Translations under genes and position numbers: made by a program
The notes under the pieces: model-generated
The model's database searches: none
What the model was told of the DNA's origin: nothing
Seen by the model: only the letters and a program-made list of their open reading frames with translations
Part shown: positions 1 to 5,630 of the stretch, piece after piece
Layout: every line of letters starts with the position of its first letter
How positions within the stretch are numbered: the stretch's first letter is position 1
Assembly (NCBI GenBank): GCA_016791325.1
Contig: JAEUMU010000249.1
Coordinates: forward strand, 1 to 7,306
Source: Hyphomonadaceae bacterium
GTDB taxonomy: Bacteria; Pseudomonadota; Alphaproteobacteria; Caulobacterales; Aquidulcibacteraceae
Direction of reading: 5' to 3'
Length of the DNA: 7,306 nt

Positions 1-182
1 TTTTCGCCCAAGCCCCCAAGCTCAATCCGTCGCGCGCGCTGATCACGGGCGTCGTCTGCGGCGTGCGCGTGGAGGCCGTGGAAGAGCCGCTGATGCGCGA
101 AATCCGCTACCTCGATAAGCTGATCGACGAATTGGCGCGGGGCAAGGCGCTGGAGAAGATCCTGCGACACGACAAATCCTAG
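1..182 (+). CDS. C-terminal end of an unidentified protein (5' truncated)
   Basis: An open frame runs in from the left edge (first full codon at base 3) and ends at TAG 180-182, giving 59 visible residues. It begins [16 protein letters not shown] and ends with a charged, probably helical tail ([23 protein letters not shown]). Codon use is GC3-rich like the neighbouring genes, so it looks like a real coding end rather than chance. I do not recognise the family. There is no membrane segment and no catalytic motif I can name in this fragment. The next gene starts only 35 bp downstream on the same strand with a weak ribosome binding site, so the two may be co-transcribed. Confidence 0.6.
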   Translation, partial: FAQAPKLNPSRALITGVVCGVRVEAVEEPLMREIRYLDKLIDELARGKALEKILRHDKS

Positions 183-204
183 CGAGTCGCGCCTGCGCGC
201 GCTA
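180..204 (+). other. GC-rich imperfect hairpin after the left-edge gene
   Basis: TAGCG (180-184) pairs with CGCTA (200-204), and inside it CGCGC (188-192) pairs with GCGCG (195-199) across a two-base loop, leaving agt bulged. It lies between the stop of the left-edge gene and the start of the cyclase gene. There is no T-run after it, so it is a poor intrinsic terminator. It may have no function. Confidence 0.2.
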
Positions 205-217
205 AATCCAGGCCAAC

Positions 218-946
218 ATGGCGCAGGTCCAACGCAAGCTCACCACCATCCTCGCGGCTGACGCCGAAAGCTATAGCCGAGAGATGGAGGCCGATGAGGT
301 GCGCACGCTGGAGGCGTTGCGCGCGGCGCGCGGCGTATTCCAGCAGTTCATCGCCCGTCATCACGGGCGCATCGCCAATACCGCCGGCGACGGCCTGATT
401 GCGGAGTTTCCCTCCGTTGTTGAAGCGGTGCAGTGCGCGATCGAGGTCCAGCGGGAGCTTGGCGCCGAAAGCCAGAGCGGGCTGCGCTTCCGCATCGGCG
501 TGCACCTCGGAGATGTGATGGTCGACGGCGACGATCTGCTCGGCGAGGGCGTCAATCTTGCCGCGCGCCTGCAGAGCATGGCCGAGCCGGGCGGCATCCT
601 TATCTCGCAGCAAGTTTACGACCAGGTGCAGAAAAAGCTCGCCGTCGGCTTTCAGTATCTGGGCGAGCGCCAGCCGAAGAATTTCGCGGAGAGTGTGGCG
701 GTCTATAGCGTGGGCGGTGGAGGCGGCGGCGATGCGAAGGCCGTGAAGGCCGGCCCGAAGCAGCGCCGAAACTCAAGCGACAAGCGCGGGCGCTTCGTCG
801 CCACCGCGCAGCGTTGGGCGCTGATCCTGGCGGTGCTGTTCGCGATTGACTGGATGACGGGCGGTGCTTGGTGGGTGCAGTGGCCCGCCATCGGCGTTGC
901 CCTCATGCTGGCGGTGCGCTCAGGCCCGTTGTTTGAGCGCGATTAA
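218..946 (+). CDS. Class III adenylate/guanylate cyclase-domain protein with C-terminal membrane anchor
   Basis: This 242-residue protein has a class III nucleotide cyclase catalytic domain at about residues 5-165, of the type that makes cAMP or cGMP from ATP or GTP. Visible family residues are D15 (ILAADAESYS) and D58 (NTAGDG), which match the two metal-binding Asp, D106 at the purine-selecting position, and N113 and R117 (GEGVNLAARL), which match the transition-state Asn and Arg. The Lys that usually contacts adenine is N54 here, a change I recall in related alphaproteobacterial cyclases. The domain closes with LGERQPKNFAESVAVYSV, like rhizobial cyclases. A six-glycine linker (166-171), a basic stretch and two hydrophobic segments (about 198-213 and 218-235, with WWVQWPAIG) follow. 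That tail resembles the small 2TM domain and probably anchors the enzyme by its C-terminus. The ATG at 218 has only a weak AGG upstream. Activity and substrate are inferred. Confidence 0.88.
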   Translation: MAQVQRKLTTILAADAESYSREMEADEVRTLEALRAARGVFQQFIARHHGRIANTAGDGLIAEFPSVVEAVQCAIEVQRELGAESQSGLRFRIGVHLGDVMVDGDDLLGEGVNLAARLQSMAEPGGILISQQVYDQVQKKLAVGFQYLGERQPKNFAESVAVYSVGGGGGGDAKAVKAGPKQRRNSSDKRGRFVATAQRWALILAVLFAIDWMTGGAWWVQWPAIGVALMLAVRSGPLFERD

Positions 947-1374
947 CCGAACCCTAGCGCCCGCAACACTGCGCCCTGATCGAAATACGGTCGCTCGCAG
1001 ATGATTTTATCGCTGCCTGGGGCGAACTCGAAACCGGCCGCCATACGCACGCGGAAGCTCTTGCCTGTAGGGTCGATGGAGCGCCCACCTATCGACAGCG
1101 GGCCAGTATGCGTGCCGGTCAGCCAAAACTCCACCAGCACGGTGTCGCCGCTATGGGCAATGGCGATGATCTCGTTGCCCTGGTCGGGGAAGGGCGTTCG
1201 GGAAGCGGTGAAATAACTGCGCACAGCCGCTTCACCGTCGAACACCTGGCCGGCGCCGTACATTTCGTAGCGGGGGTGCGCGAAGGTGGCGATTACGCCG
1301 TCCCAATCATGGGTGACTTCAAGCGCCATATGGCGGCGGACTGTGTCGATGCGGGCGGCGGAGAGATCACTCAT
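943..1374 (-). CDS. SnoaL-like / NTF2-like family protein
   Basis: This 143-residue protein has a SnoaL/NTF2-like fold signature: an N-terminal helical part (ARIDTVRRHMALEVTHDWDGV), the stretch YEMYGAGQVFDGEAAVRSYF, then RTPFPDQGNEIIAI and alternating strands ending in MAAGFEFAPG. NTF2-like proteins are small cone-shaped cytoplasmic domains that act as ester cyclases, isomerases or ligand-binding scaffolds. The substrate cannot be read from sequence. The ATG at 1374 was chosen because the conserved region starts soon after it. A GTG at 1389 would add five residues and has a slightly better purine-rich stretch upstream, so the start is uncertain. The gene is transcribed divergently from phaB. 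Its stop codon overlaps that of the convergent cyclase gene within the palindrome TTAA (943-946). Confidence 0.8.
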   Translation of the reverse strand: MSDLSAARIDTVRRHMALEVTHDWDGVIATFAHPRYEMYGAGQVFDGEAAVRSYFTASRTPFPDQGNEIIAIAHSGDTVLVEFWLTGTHTGPLSIGGRSIDPTGKSFRVRMAAGFEFAPGSDKIICERPYFDQGAVLRALGFG

Positions 1375-1433
1375 GGATGCACTGAACACGCCCTGGGCCT
1401 AATGCGCCAGGGTGACGTCCGCGAAAGGCCCTG

Positions 1434-1475
1434 CCGCGGTTGATTTTCCCGCGGCCCCCGTTGCCTCGCCCGCGG
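1434..1475. repeat. Three CCGCGG palindromes between the SnoaL-like gene and phaB
   Basis: Perfect CCGCGG hexamers occur at 1434-1439, 1449-1454 and 1470-1475 in the 157-bp divergent intergenic region. Each is self-complementary, and the first two can also pair with each other across a nine-base loop. No T-run follows. They may be operator half-sites, a weak hairpin or just GC-rich chance. I see no convincing sigma-70 promoter in this region. Confidence 0.3.
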
Positions 1476-1519
1476 AGTCTTGCAAGTGTCCTCGCAACGT
1501 TTCGCAAATAGACGATCTC

Positions 1520-1525
1520 GGGAGG
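1520..1525 (+). promoter_or_regulatory. Shine-Dalgarno of phaB
   Basis: GGGAGG lies six bases before the ATG at 1532. This strong site, together with the Rossmann motif starting at residue 7 of the resulting protein, fixes the phaB start at 1532 and excludes the in-frame upstream GTG at 1412. Confidence 0.85.
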
Positions 1526-1531
1526 CATGAA

Positions 1532-2257
1532 ATGGCGCGTGTAGCATTGGTCACTGGCGGCACTCGCGGCATTGGCAAGGCCATTTCGGCGCGCCTCAAG
1601 GCTGATGGCTATAAGGTCGCCGCCAATTATGGCGGCAACGCGGAGGCGGCCGAGGCGACTGCCAAGGAGCTCGGCATCTCCGTTTACAAGTGGGACGTCG
1701 GCAACGCCGCTGAGTGTGCGGAAGGCATCGCCAAGGTGCAAAGCGAACTTGGGCCCGTCGATGTGCTGGTCAATAACGCCGGCATAACCCGTGACGGCCT
1801 GTTTCACAAAATGAGCGCGGAGAAGTGGGACGATGTCATCCGCGTCGATCTTTCATCGATGTTCTACATGACGCGCCCCGTGATCGAAGGGATGCGCGAG
1901 CGCGGCTTTGGCCGCATCATCAACATCAGCTCGATCAACGGGCAAAAGGGCCAAGTTGGGCAGGTCAACTATTCGGCTGCGAAGGCTGGTATAATCGGCT
2001 TTACGAAGGCGCTCGCGCAGGAGAGCGCCAGCAAAGGCGTCACCGTCAATGTTGTGGCGCCGGGCTACGTCGACACCGATATGGTCGCCGCCGTGCCGGA
2101 GGATGTGCTGAAAAAGATCATCTCCACCATTCCTGTTGGCCGTCTCGGAAAAGCTGAAGAAATCGCAGCGATGGTGGCGTTTCTAGCTTCGGATCAAGCC
2201 GGTTTCATTACCGGGGCGACGATGACGGTGAACGGCGCTCAATACATTGCCGGCTGA
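1532..2257 (+). CDS. phaB: Acetoacetyl-CoA reductase (PHB synthesis)
   Basis: This 241-residue cytoplasmic short-chain dehydrogenase matches PhaB, the NADPH-dependent enzyme that reduces acetoacetyl-CoA to (R)-3-hydroxybutyryl-CoA for polyhydroxybutyrate. Visible motifs are the dinucleotide-binding TGGTRGIG (8-15), NNAG (81-84), S134 with Y147 and K151 (YSAAK) as the catalytic triad, and PGYVDTDM after it. The PhaB-specific block NISSINGQKGQVGQVNYSAAKAG separates it from ordinary FabG. The fourth tetrad position is D106 (VIRVDLSSMF) instead of Asn, as I recall from other alphaproteobacterial PhaB proteins. The length fits the family (about 240-246). No phaA or phaC lies in the window, so the gene stands apart from the rest of the pathway. 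csbD follows 63 bp downstream. FabG-type ketoacyl-ACP reductase is the main alternative and less likely. Confidence 0.93.
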   Translation: MARVALVTGGTRGIGKAISARLKADGYKVAANYGGNAEAAEATAKELGISVYKWDVGNAAECAEGIAKVQSELGPVDVLVNNAGITRDGLFHKMSAEKWDDVIRVDLSSMFYMTRPVIEGMRERGFGRIINISSINGQKGQVGQVNYSAAKAGIIGFTKALAQESASKGVTVNVVAPGYVDTDMVAAVPEDVLKKIISTIPVGRLGKAEEIAAMVAFLASDQAGFITGATMTVNGAQYIAG

Positions 2258-2266
2258 GGGCGGATC

Positions 2267-2292
2267 GGAACTCTTCCCGCTGTTCCCGCGTT
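2267..2292 (+). promoter_or_regulatory. Putative EcfG (general stress sigma factor) promoter of csbD
   Basis: GGAAC (2267-2271) is followed after exactly 17 bases by CGTT (2289-2292). This matches the GGAAC-N16/17-CGTT consensus known for the alphaproteobacterial general stress sigma factor EcfG/SigT. It sits in the gap between phaB and csbD. A start about 6-8 bases after CGTT would leave a short leader holding AAGGA (2306-2310), ten bases before the csbD ATG. CsbD proteins are typical stress-regulon members, which supports the call. Activity is inferred. Confidence 0.7.
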
Positions 2293-2320
2293 CTCCCAGC
2301 ATTCCAAGGAAGAATGACTC

Positions 2321-2503
2321 ATGGACAAAGAACACGTGAAGAGCGCGGCCGATAAAGCGTCGGGCGCGATCAAGGAAGGCGTCGGCAAAGCCACCGGCAA
2401 CACCAAACTGGAAGCCGAAGGCAAGATCGACAAGGCCAAAGGCGAAGCGCGCGAGTTCATTGGCGATGTGAAAGACGCCGCCAAGCGCGCTGACAAGCAC
2501 TAA
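2321..2503 (+). CDS. CsbD family stress-response protein
   Basis: This is a small, highly charged 60-residue protein starting MDKEHVKSAADKASGAIKEG and rich in Lys, Ala, Glu, Asp and Gly. The repeated pattern KASGAIKEGVGKATGN...KLEAEGKIDKAKGEAR is the CsbD-like family signature. These are hydrophilic helical proteins of unknown biochemical role that are induced by general stress, for example under SigB in Bacillus and EcfG in Alphaproteobacteria. It has no signal peptide or membrane segment, so it is probably cytoplasmic. AAGGA ten bases before the ATG serves as the ribosome binding site. The GGAAC-N17-CGTT promoter just upstream suggests independent stress induction even though read-through from phaB is possible. 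A strong terminator begins 19 bases after the stop. Confidence 0.92.
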   Translation: MDKEHVKSAADKASGAIKEGVGKATGNTKLEAEGKIDKAKGEAREFIGDVKDAAKRADKH

Positions 2504-2522
2504 GCGTGCTGTGTTGTAAATG

Positions 2523-2557
2523 AAAGCAGCCCGCGGTTTTGCCGCGGGCTGCTTTTT
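2523..2557 (+). terminator. Rho-independent terminator after csbD, probably used from both sides
   Basis: A perfect 14-bp inverted repeat (AAAGCAGCCCGCGG at 2523-2536 and its complement at 2542-2555) encloses the loop TTTTG and ends in a T-run (2553-2557). It lies between the convergent csbD and pduO genes. In the minus direction the stem is followed by TTTCATTT, a weaker tail, so it may also end the pduO transcript. Confidence 0.93.
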
Positions 2558-2560
2558 GAT

Positions 2561-3127
2561 TCAGCGGTTGGCGCCAGGTTTCCAGAGTACGTCAGTCGCG
2601 CCGTCCTTATTGGCCGTGCGAGCCATTACGAACAACAAATCCGAGAGGCGATTGGCGTATCTGATGCAGGCGGGGTTGATCGTGGTGTCTTCACTCATGA
2701 GTCGAGCGATGGCGCGTTCAGCCCGCCGCGCCGTAGCGCGCGCCAGATGCAGATGCGCGGCTGCAGCGCTTCCGCCCGGCAAGACGAACGAGGTGAGTGG
2801 CGCCTGTGCCGCGTGAAGGACGTTCAACTCCGCCTCAAGGCGGTCGACCTGGGGGTCCGTTATGCGCAGGGCTTCGAAACTCGCCGTCTGCGGCGTAGAG
2901 AGGTCGGCGCCAAGGTCGAACAAGTCATTTTGAACACGCGCCAGGATTGGATCGAGCCGAGCGTCATCTTTTGTGTGCAGACGCGCCACGCCCACAACGC
3001 AGTTCAGCTCATCAACCGTGCCGTAAGCGTCGACCCGCGCGCTCGCTTTCGGCACCTCTTCGCCAGTGGCGAGCCGCGTGCGGCCTGTATCTCCGGCCTT
3101 GGTGACGATCTTATCCAGCTTGACCAT
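2561..3127 (-). CDS. pduO: PduO-type cob(I)yrinic acid a,c-diamide/cob(I)alamin adenosyltransferase
   Basis: This 188-residue enzyme transfers the 5'-deoxyadenosyl group of ATP to cob(I)alamin, making adenosylcobalamin for B12-dependent enzymes such as methylmalonyl-CoA mutase. The N-terminus shows the PduO ATP-binding signature TKAGDTGRTRLATGEEV (9-25) and RVDAYGTVDELN (31-42). R130, R134 and E137 (HLARATARRAERA) match the R-x3-R-x2-E cluster, and N159, R160 and D163 (YANRLSDLLFVMAR) match the C-terminal cobalamin/ATP site of the human MMAB family. The ATG at 3127 was chosen because GGAGG stands four bases before it and the conserved signature begins at residue 9. Longer in-frame readings upstream overlap the twin-TM gene and show no homology. 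It lies 19 bp after the twin-TM gene and is probably co-transcribed with it. Confidence 0.92.
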   Translation of the reverse strand: MVKLDKIVTKAGDTGRTRLATGEEVPKASARVDAYGTVDELNCVVGVARLHTKDDARLDPILARVQNDLFDLGADLSTPQTASFEALRITDPQVDRLEAELNVLHAAQAPLTSFVLPGGSAAAAHLHLARATARRAERAIARLMSEDTTINPACIRYANRLSDLLFVMARTANKDGATDVLWKPGANR

Positions 3128-3146
3128 GCAGCCTCCACGCCAGCCC

Positions 3147-3347
3147 TCAGCTGTGCGTCCTGCTCCATAGCATGGCGCCGACCAAAACCAGGATGGCCAC
3201 GAATTGGAGCACCACCCGCATGCGCATGGCCTTGTTGGACCAGGAGCGCCCGAAATCGCCCCCGCGAAACATGGCGTAGATGCCAAAGCACAAGGCCAGG
3301 AAAACCGCGCCTAGGGCGACCGGGATAAGGATATCGAACGGATTCAT
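3147..3347 (-). CDS. Twin-transmembrane / HIG1-like small membrane protein
   Basis: This 66-residue protein has two hydrophobic helices (about 6-27 and 45-61) joined by a basic-polar loop, FRGGDFGRSWSNKAMRMR. The sequence NKAMRMRVVLQ (39-48 region) resembles the M-R-x-R-V-x-x-Q stretch of HIG1/Rcf1-type proteins, which associate with respiratory complexes in mitochondria. In bacteria such proteins are usually annotated only as twin transmembrane or HIG1-domain proteins. I recall that in Alphaproteobacteria a gene of this kind often precedes the PduO adenosyltransferase, as here. No clear Shine-Dalgarno precedes the ATG at 3347. The start is supported by the typical MNPFDILIPVALG opening. Membrane location is clear. 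The functional role is inferred and unproven. Confidence 0.82.
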   Translation of the reverse strand: MNPFDILIPVALGAVFLALCFGIYAMFRGGDFGRSWSNKAMRMRVVLQFVAILVLVGAMLWSRTHS

Positions 3348-3401
3348 TGAAACAACAATCTAAGCTGCACCCGGCTATTCCGCCATGCGCCAGAACACCC
3401 T

Positions 3402-3416
3402 ATGCCGGAGCGGCAT
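3402..3416. repeat. Inverted repeat ATGCCG-gag-CGGCAT in the twin-TM/rmuC divergent region
   Basis: This is a perfect 6-3-6 inverted repeat in the 103-bp gap between the divergent twin-TM and rmuC genes, 35 bases before the rmuC ATG. Position and symmetry suit an operator for a dimeric repressor, but a three-base-loop RNA hairpin is also possible. No regulator can be named. No convincing promoter elements or T-run are seen in the gap. Confidence 0.35.
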
Positions 3417-3450
3417 GGGAGGGTCGGCGCCGGTTTGCTAGGCTGGTGAC

Positions 3451-4752
3451 ATGACCGAATCGCTGTTGTTTGTGCTCGCCCTTGGGGCGCTGGGCGCGGC
3501 CCTCTGGTTTGCCTACCGGGCCGCCGGGGTGGAGCCGGTTCGCGCCGAGCGTGATCGCGCTTTGGCCGAAGTGGCCACGCTACGTCAGGAAAATGCTCGC
3601 CTCTCGGCTGAACTAGCCTCCGAAAAGGGCGTCGCGACAGGCCGTTCTGAATCCGAGGAGCAGCGCTTTCTGGTGCTGGCGCAGCAAGCGCTGGCCGCTT
3701 CCCAGCAGAGCTTTCTCGCGCTCGCCAATGAGACGTTTGAAAAGCACAAGCAAGCTGCCCAGGGCGGGGTGAAGGAGGTGCTGGCGCCGGCTCAGGAGGC
3801 GCTCAATAAACTCGCCAGCAGCGTCGATGCGCTGGAGAAAGCGCGCCTGCAGGACAAGTCCGAAATCACCACCCACGTGCGCCAGATGATCGATGCGGTG
3901 GGTTCCACCAACAAGACCACGCAGAACCTACTCACGGCCTTGCGCGCTTCGCCCAAGATGCGCGGGCGCTGGGGTGAGCAGACGCTGCGCAATGTGCTCG
4001 AACTCTCGGGTCTTGCGGCGCATGTCGATTTTACCGAGCAGGTCACTACCAGCGATGGCGAAGGCGCGCGCCTGCGCCCCGATGTGGTGATCAACCTGCC
4101 TGGCGGGCGATGCATCGTGGTGGATTCTAAAGTGGCGCTTTCTGGTTATCTCGACGCGATGGAGGCTACCGATGATGTCGCGCGCGAGACGTTCCTGAAA
4201 AAGCACGTGGCGGAATTGAAGGGGCACGTGCGCAATTTGGCGTCGAAGGAGTATCAGCGCCATGTGCCGGCGACGGCTGATTTCGTCGTGCTTTTTGTGC
4301 CTGGGGAGAATTTCCTCGCCGCCGCAGCGGAGCGCGACCCCAATCTGTTCGATGATGCGTTCGCGTCAAAGGTCATCATCACGACGCCGACGACGATGGT
4401 GGCGCTGGCAAAATCGGTAGCTTACGGCTGGCGCCAAGAACAAAGCGCCAAGAACGCCCAGGACATCGCCGAACTGGGCCGCGAGCTTTACCGACGCATG
4501 GCGCTGCTGGCGGACAAAATCGTAAAAGTGGGCGATTCCATCGAAAGATCGGCCAAGAGCTATAATGAACTCGTGGGTTCGCTGGAAAGCCGCGTGCTGC
4601 CGCAGGCGCGCAAGTTCAAGGAACTCGGCGCTGGCGATACCGGCGTCGATGTCGCCACGGCGCAACCCTTGGAGGTCGCCACCAGGCCGCTTGCCGCGCC
4701 CGAGCAATTGGAGCTCATGCCGCCCCCTACATCCGCCCGCCGGGGCCGTTAA
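3451..4752 (+). CDS. rmuC: DNA recombination protein RmuC
   Basis: This 433-residue protein matches RmuC, a membrane-tethered nuclease-fold protein that limits inversions at short inverted repeats in E. coli. It has an N-terminal membrane helix (about 4-22), a coiled-coil/charged region (about 28-150) and the RmuC domain (about 150-392). The domain shows RGRWGEQTLRNVLELSGL (171-188), the PD-(D/E)XK-like block LRPDVVINLPGGRCIVVDSK with D211, D225 and K227, VPGENFLAAA (283-292) and TTPTTMVALAKSVAYGWRQE (311-330). The C-terminal about 40 residues are low-complexity, rich in Pro and Ala. The ATG at 3451 puts the membrane helix at the very N-terminus as in the family. The upstream GGCTGGTGAC is only a weak ribosome binding site. 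The length is close to the usual 400-475. Confidence 0.95.
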   Translation: MTESLLFVLALGALGAALWFAYRAAGVEPVRAERDRALAEVATLRQENARLSAELASEKGVATGRSESEEQRFLVLAQQALAASQQSFLALANETFEKHKQAAQGGVKEVLAPAQEALNKLASSVDALEKARLQDKSEITTHVRQMIDAVGSTNKTTQNLLTALRASPKMRGRWGEQTLRNVLELSGLAAHVDFTEQVTTSDGEGARLRPDVVINLPGGRCIVVDSKVALSGYLDAMEATDDVARETFLKKHVAELKGHVRNLASKEYQRHVPATADFVVLFVPGENFLAAAAERDPNLFDDAFASKVIITTPTTMVALAKSVAYGWRQEQSAKNAQDIAELGRELYRRMALLADKIVKVGDSIERSAKSYNELVGSLESRVLPQARKFKELGAGDTGVDVATAQPLEVATRPLAAPEQLELMPPPTSARRGR

Positions 4753-4819
4753 GCGAGCGTGTGGCGCTGTTCGTCGCGCGCGGGATGCGTGAGCCGAGTG
4801 GGCGCGCTAGGGCGGATGC

Positions 4820-4825
4820 GGAGGT
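4820..4825 (+). promoter_or_regulatory. Shine-Dalgarno fixing the methyltransferase-like start
   Basis: GGAGGT lies eight bases before the ATG at 4834. With the lipoprotein signal peptide that begins exactly at that Met, it supports 4834 as the start over in-frame candidates at 4759 and 4816. The 81-bp gap from rmuC shows no terminator, so read-through from rmuC is likely. Confidence 0.8.
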
Positions 4826-4833
4826 GCTCGCCG

Positions 4834-5622
4834 ATGTTGTCATCCCGGATTGTGTTTGCTGTGGCGGCTGTGTTGGCGCTTGGCGGCTGCAGTCACCAGG
4901 CTGCGGTGACTGCGCCGATCGCGCCGATTCAACTGCGTTCCGATGCGCCGGCAATTCTCGCAGCCATCGCCGACACTCGCCGCCCCGAAGCCGATCGCGC
5001 GCGCGACGTCCACCGCCATCCCGCGGAGACGCTGGCGTTCGCCCGCATTGTCCCCGGCGCCCGCGTGGCGGATCTGTTGCCCGGCGGGGGCTACTTTACC
5101 CGGCTGATCGCGGTCGCTGTGGGACCGGAGGGACGCGTTTATCCAACCATCCGGCCCGAAGGTCTGGCGAATGCGTATGAAACGCCAATTCTGGCCGTGG
5201 CTGCTGAATATTCCAACGCCGTTGTGAGCCGCACCGCGTATGACGCGCTGGCCTATCCGGAGGCCCTAGACGTCGTGTTCACGGCTCAAAACTATCACGA
5301 CATGTACCTCACCGAGTATGGGTTGGGCAGCGCTGCGGAAATGAACCGCACGGCTTTTGCCGCGCTGCGGCCGGGCGGCCATTACGTCATCATCGACCAT
5401 GCGGCTTTGGCTGGCGCGCCGTTGGAGACCGACGCGCAGACGGCGTTGCATCGCATCGATCAAGCACGCGTGCGGCGCGAAGTGGAGGCGGCCGGGTTCG
5501 TATTTGATGGCGAATCCGAGGCGCTGCGTAACCCCGATGATGCGCGCACGATCAACGTGTTCGATCCCGCCATACGTGGGCGCACCGATCAATTCATGAT
5601 GCGGTTCCGCAAACCCGGCTAG
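4834..5622 (+). CDS. Predicted SAM-dependent methyltransferase-fold lipoprotein (COG4798-like)
   Basis: This 262-residue protein begins with a lipoprotein signal: R5, a hydrophobic core VFAVAAVLA and a lipobox LGGC with C19 as the lipidated residue, followed by SHQ. The mature part looks like a class I Rossmann methyltransferase of the COG4798 predicted-methyltransferase type. Motif I is VADLLPGGGYFTRL (78-91, D80 and G84-G86), DVVFTAQNYHDMY (146-158) fits the motif IV region, and LRPGGHYVIIDH (178-189) is the usual post-IV strand. The end, HRIDQARVRREVEAAGF...NPDDARTINVFDPAIRGRTDQF, follows the COG4798 pattern closely. The family does not have a well-defined substrate that I know of. Export is odd because SAM is a cytoplasmic cofactor, so the protein may not be an active methyltransferase. 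It sits downstream of rmuC and converges on the thioesterase gene with an eight-base gap. Confidence 0.87.
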   Translation: MLSSRIVFAVAAVLALGGCSHQAAVTAPIAPIQLRSDAPAILAAIADTRRPEADRARDVHRHPAETLAFARIVPGARVADLLPGGGYFTRLIAVAVGPEGRVYPTIRPEGLANAYETPILAVAAEYSNAVVSRTAYDALAYPEALDVVFTAQNYHDMYLTEYGLGSAAEMNRTAFAALRPGGHYVIIDHAALAGAPLETDAQTALHRIDQARVRREVEAAGFVFDGESEALRNPDDARTINVFDPAIRGRTDQFMMRFRKPG

Positions 5623-5630
5623 GCGGCGCC

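Noticed and set aside
179..613. 144-codon minus-strand open frame opposite the cyclase gene
   Set aside because: Shadow of the cyclase coding frame, with no motif.
1461..1508. TTGC/GCAA elements before phaB as a possible PhaR site or promoter
   Set aside because: TTGCAA (1480-1485) and nearby CGCAA repeats do not form a PhaR-type CTGC-N-GCAG dyad, and no good -10 lies at the right spacing.
1412..1531. 40-residue N-terminal extension of phaB from GTG 1412
   Set aside because: GGGAGG six bases before ATG 1532, and the Rossmann motif close behind it, fix the shorter start. The extension has no SDR homology.
2282..2293. GTTC-N4-GTTC between phaB and csbD
   Set aside because: Wrong spacing for LexA. 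It falls inside the EcfG promoter.
3128..3286. 53-residue N-terminal extension of pduO
   Set aside because: It overlaps the twin-TM gene out of frame and has low-quality Cys/Trp-rich sequence. The ATG at 3127 has GGAGG and opens the conserved domain.
2747..3328. 193-codon plus-strand open frame opposite pduO and the twin-TM gene
   Set aside because: Antisense shadow of two well-supported genes, with no recognisable domain.
4347..4362. GTTC-N8-GTTC inside rmuC as an SOS box
   Set aside because: The spacing is eight rather than seven and it is within coding sequence.
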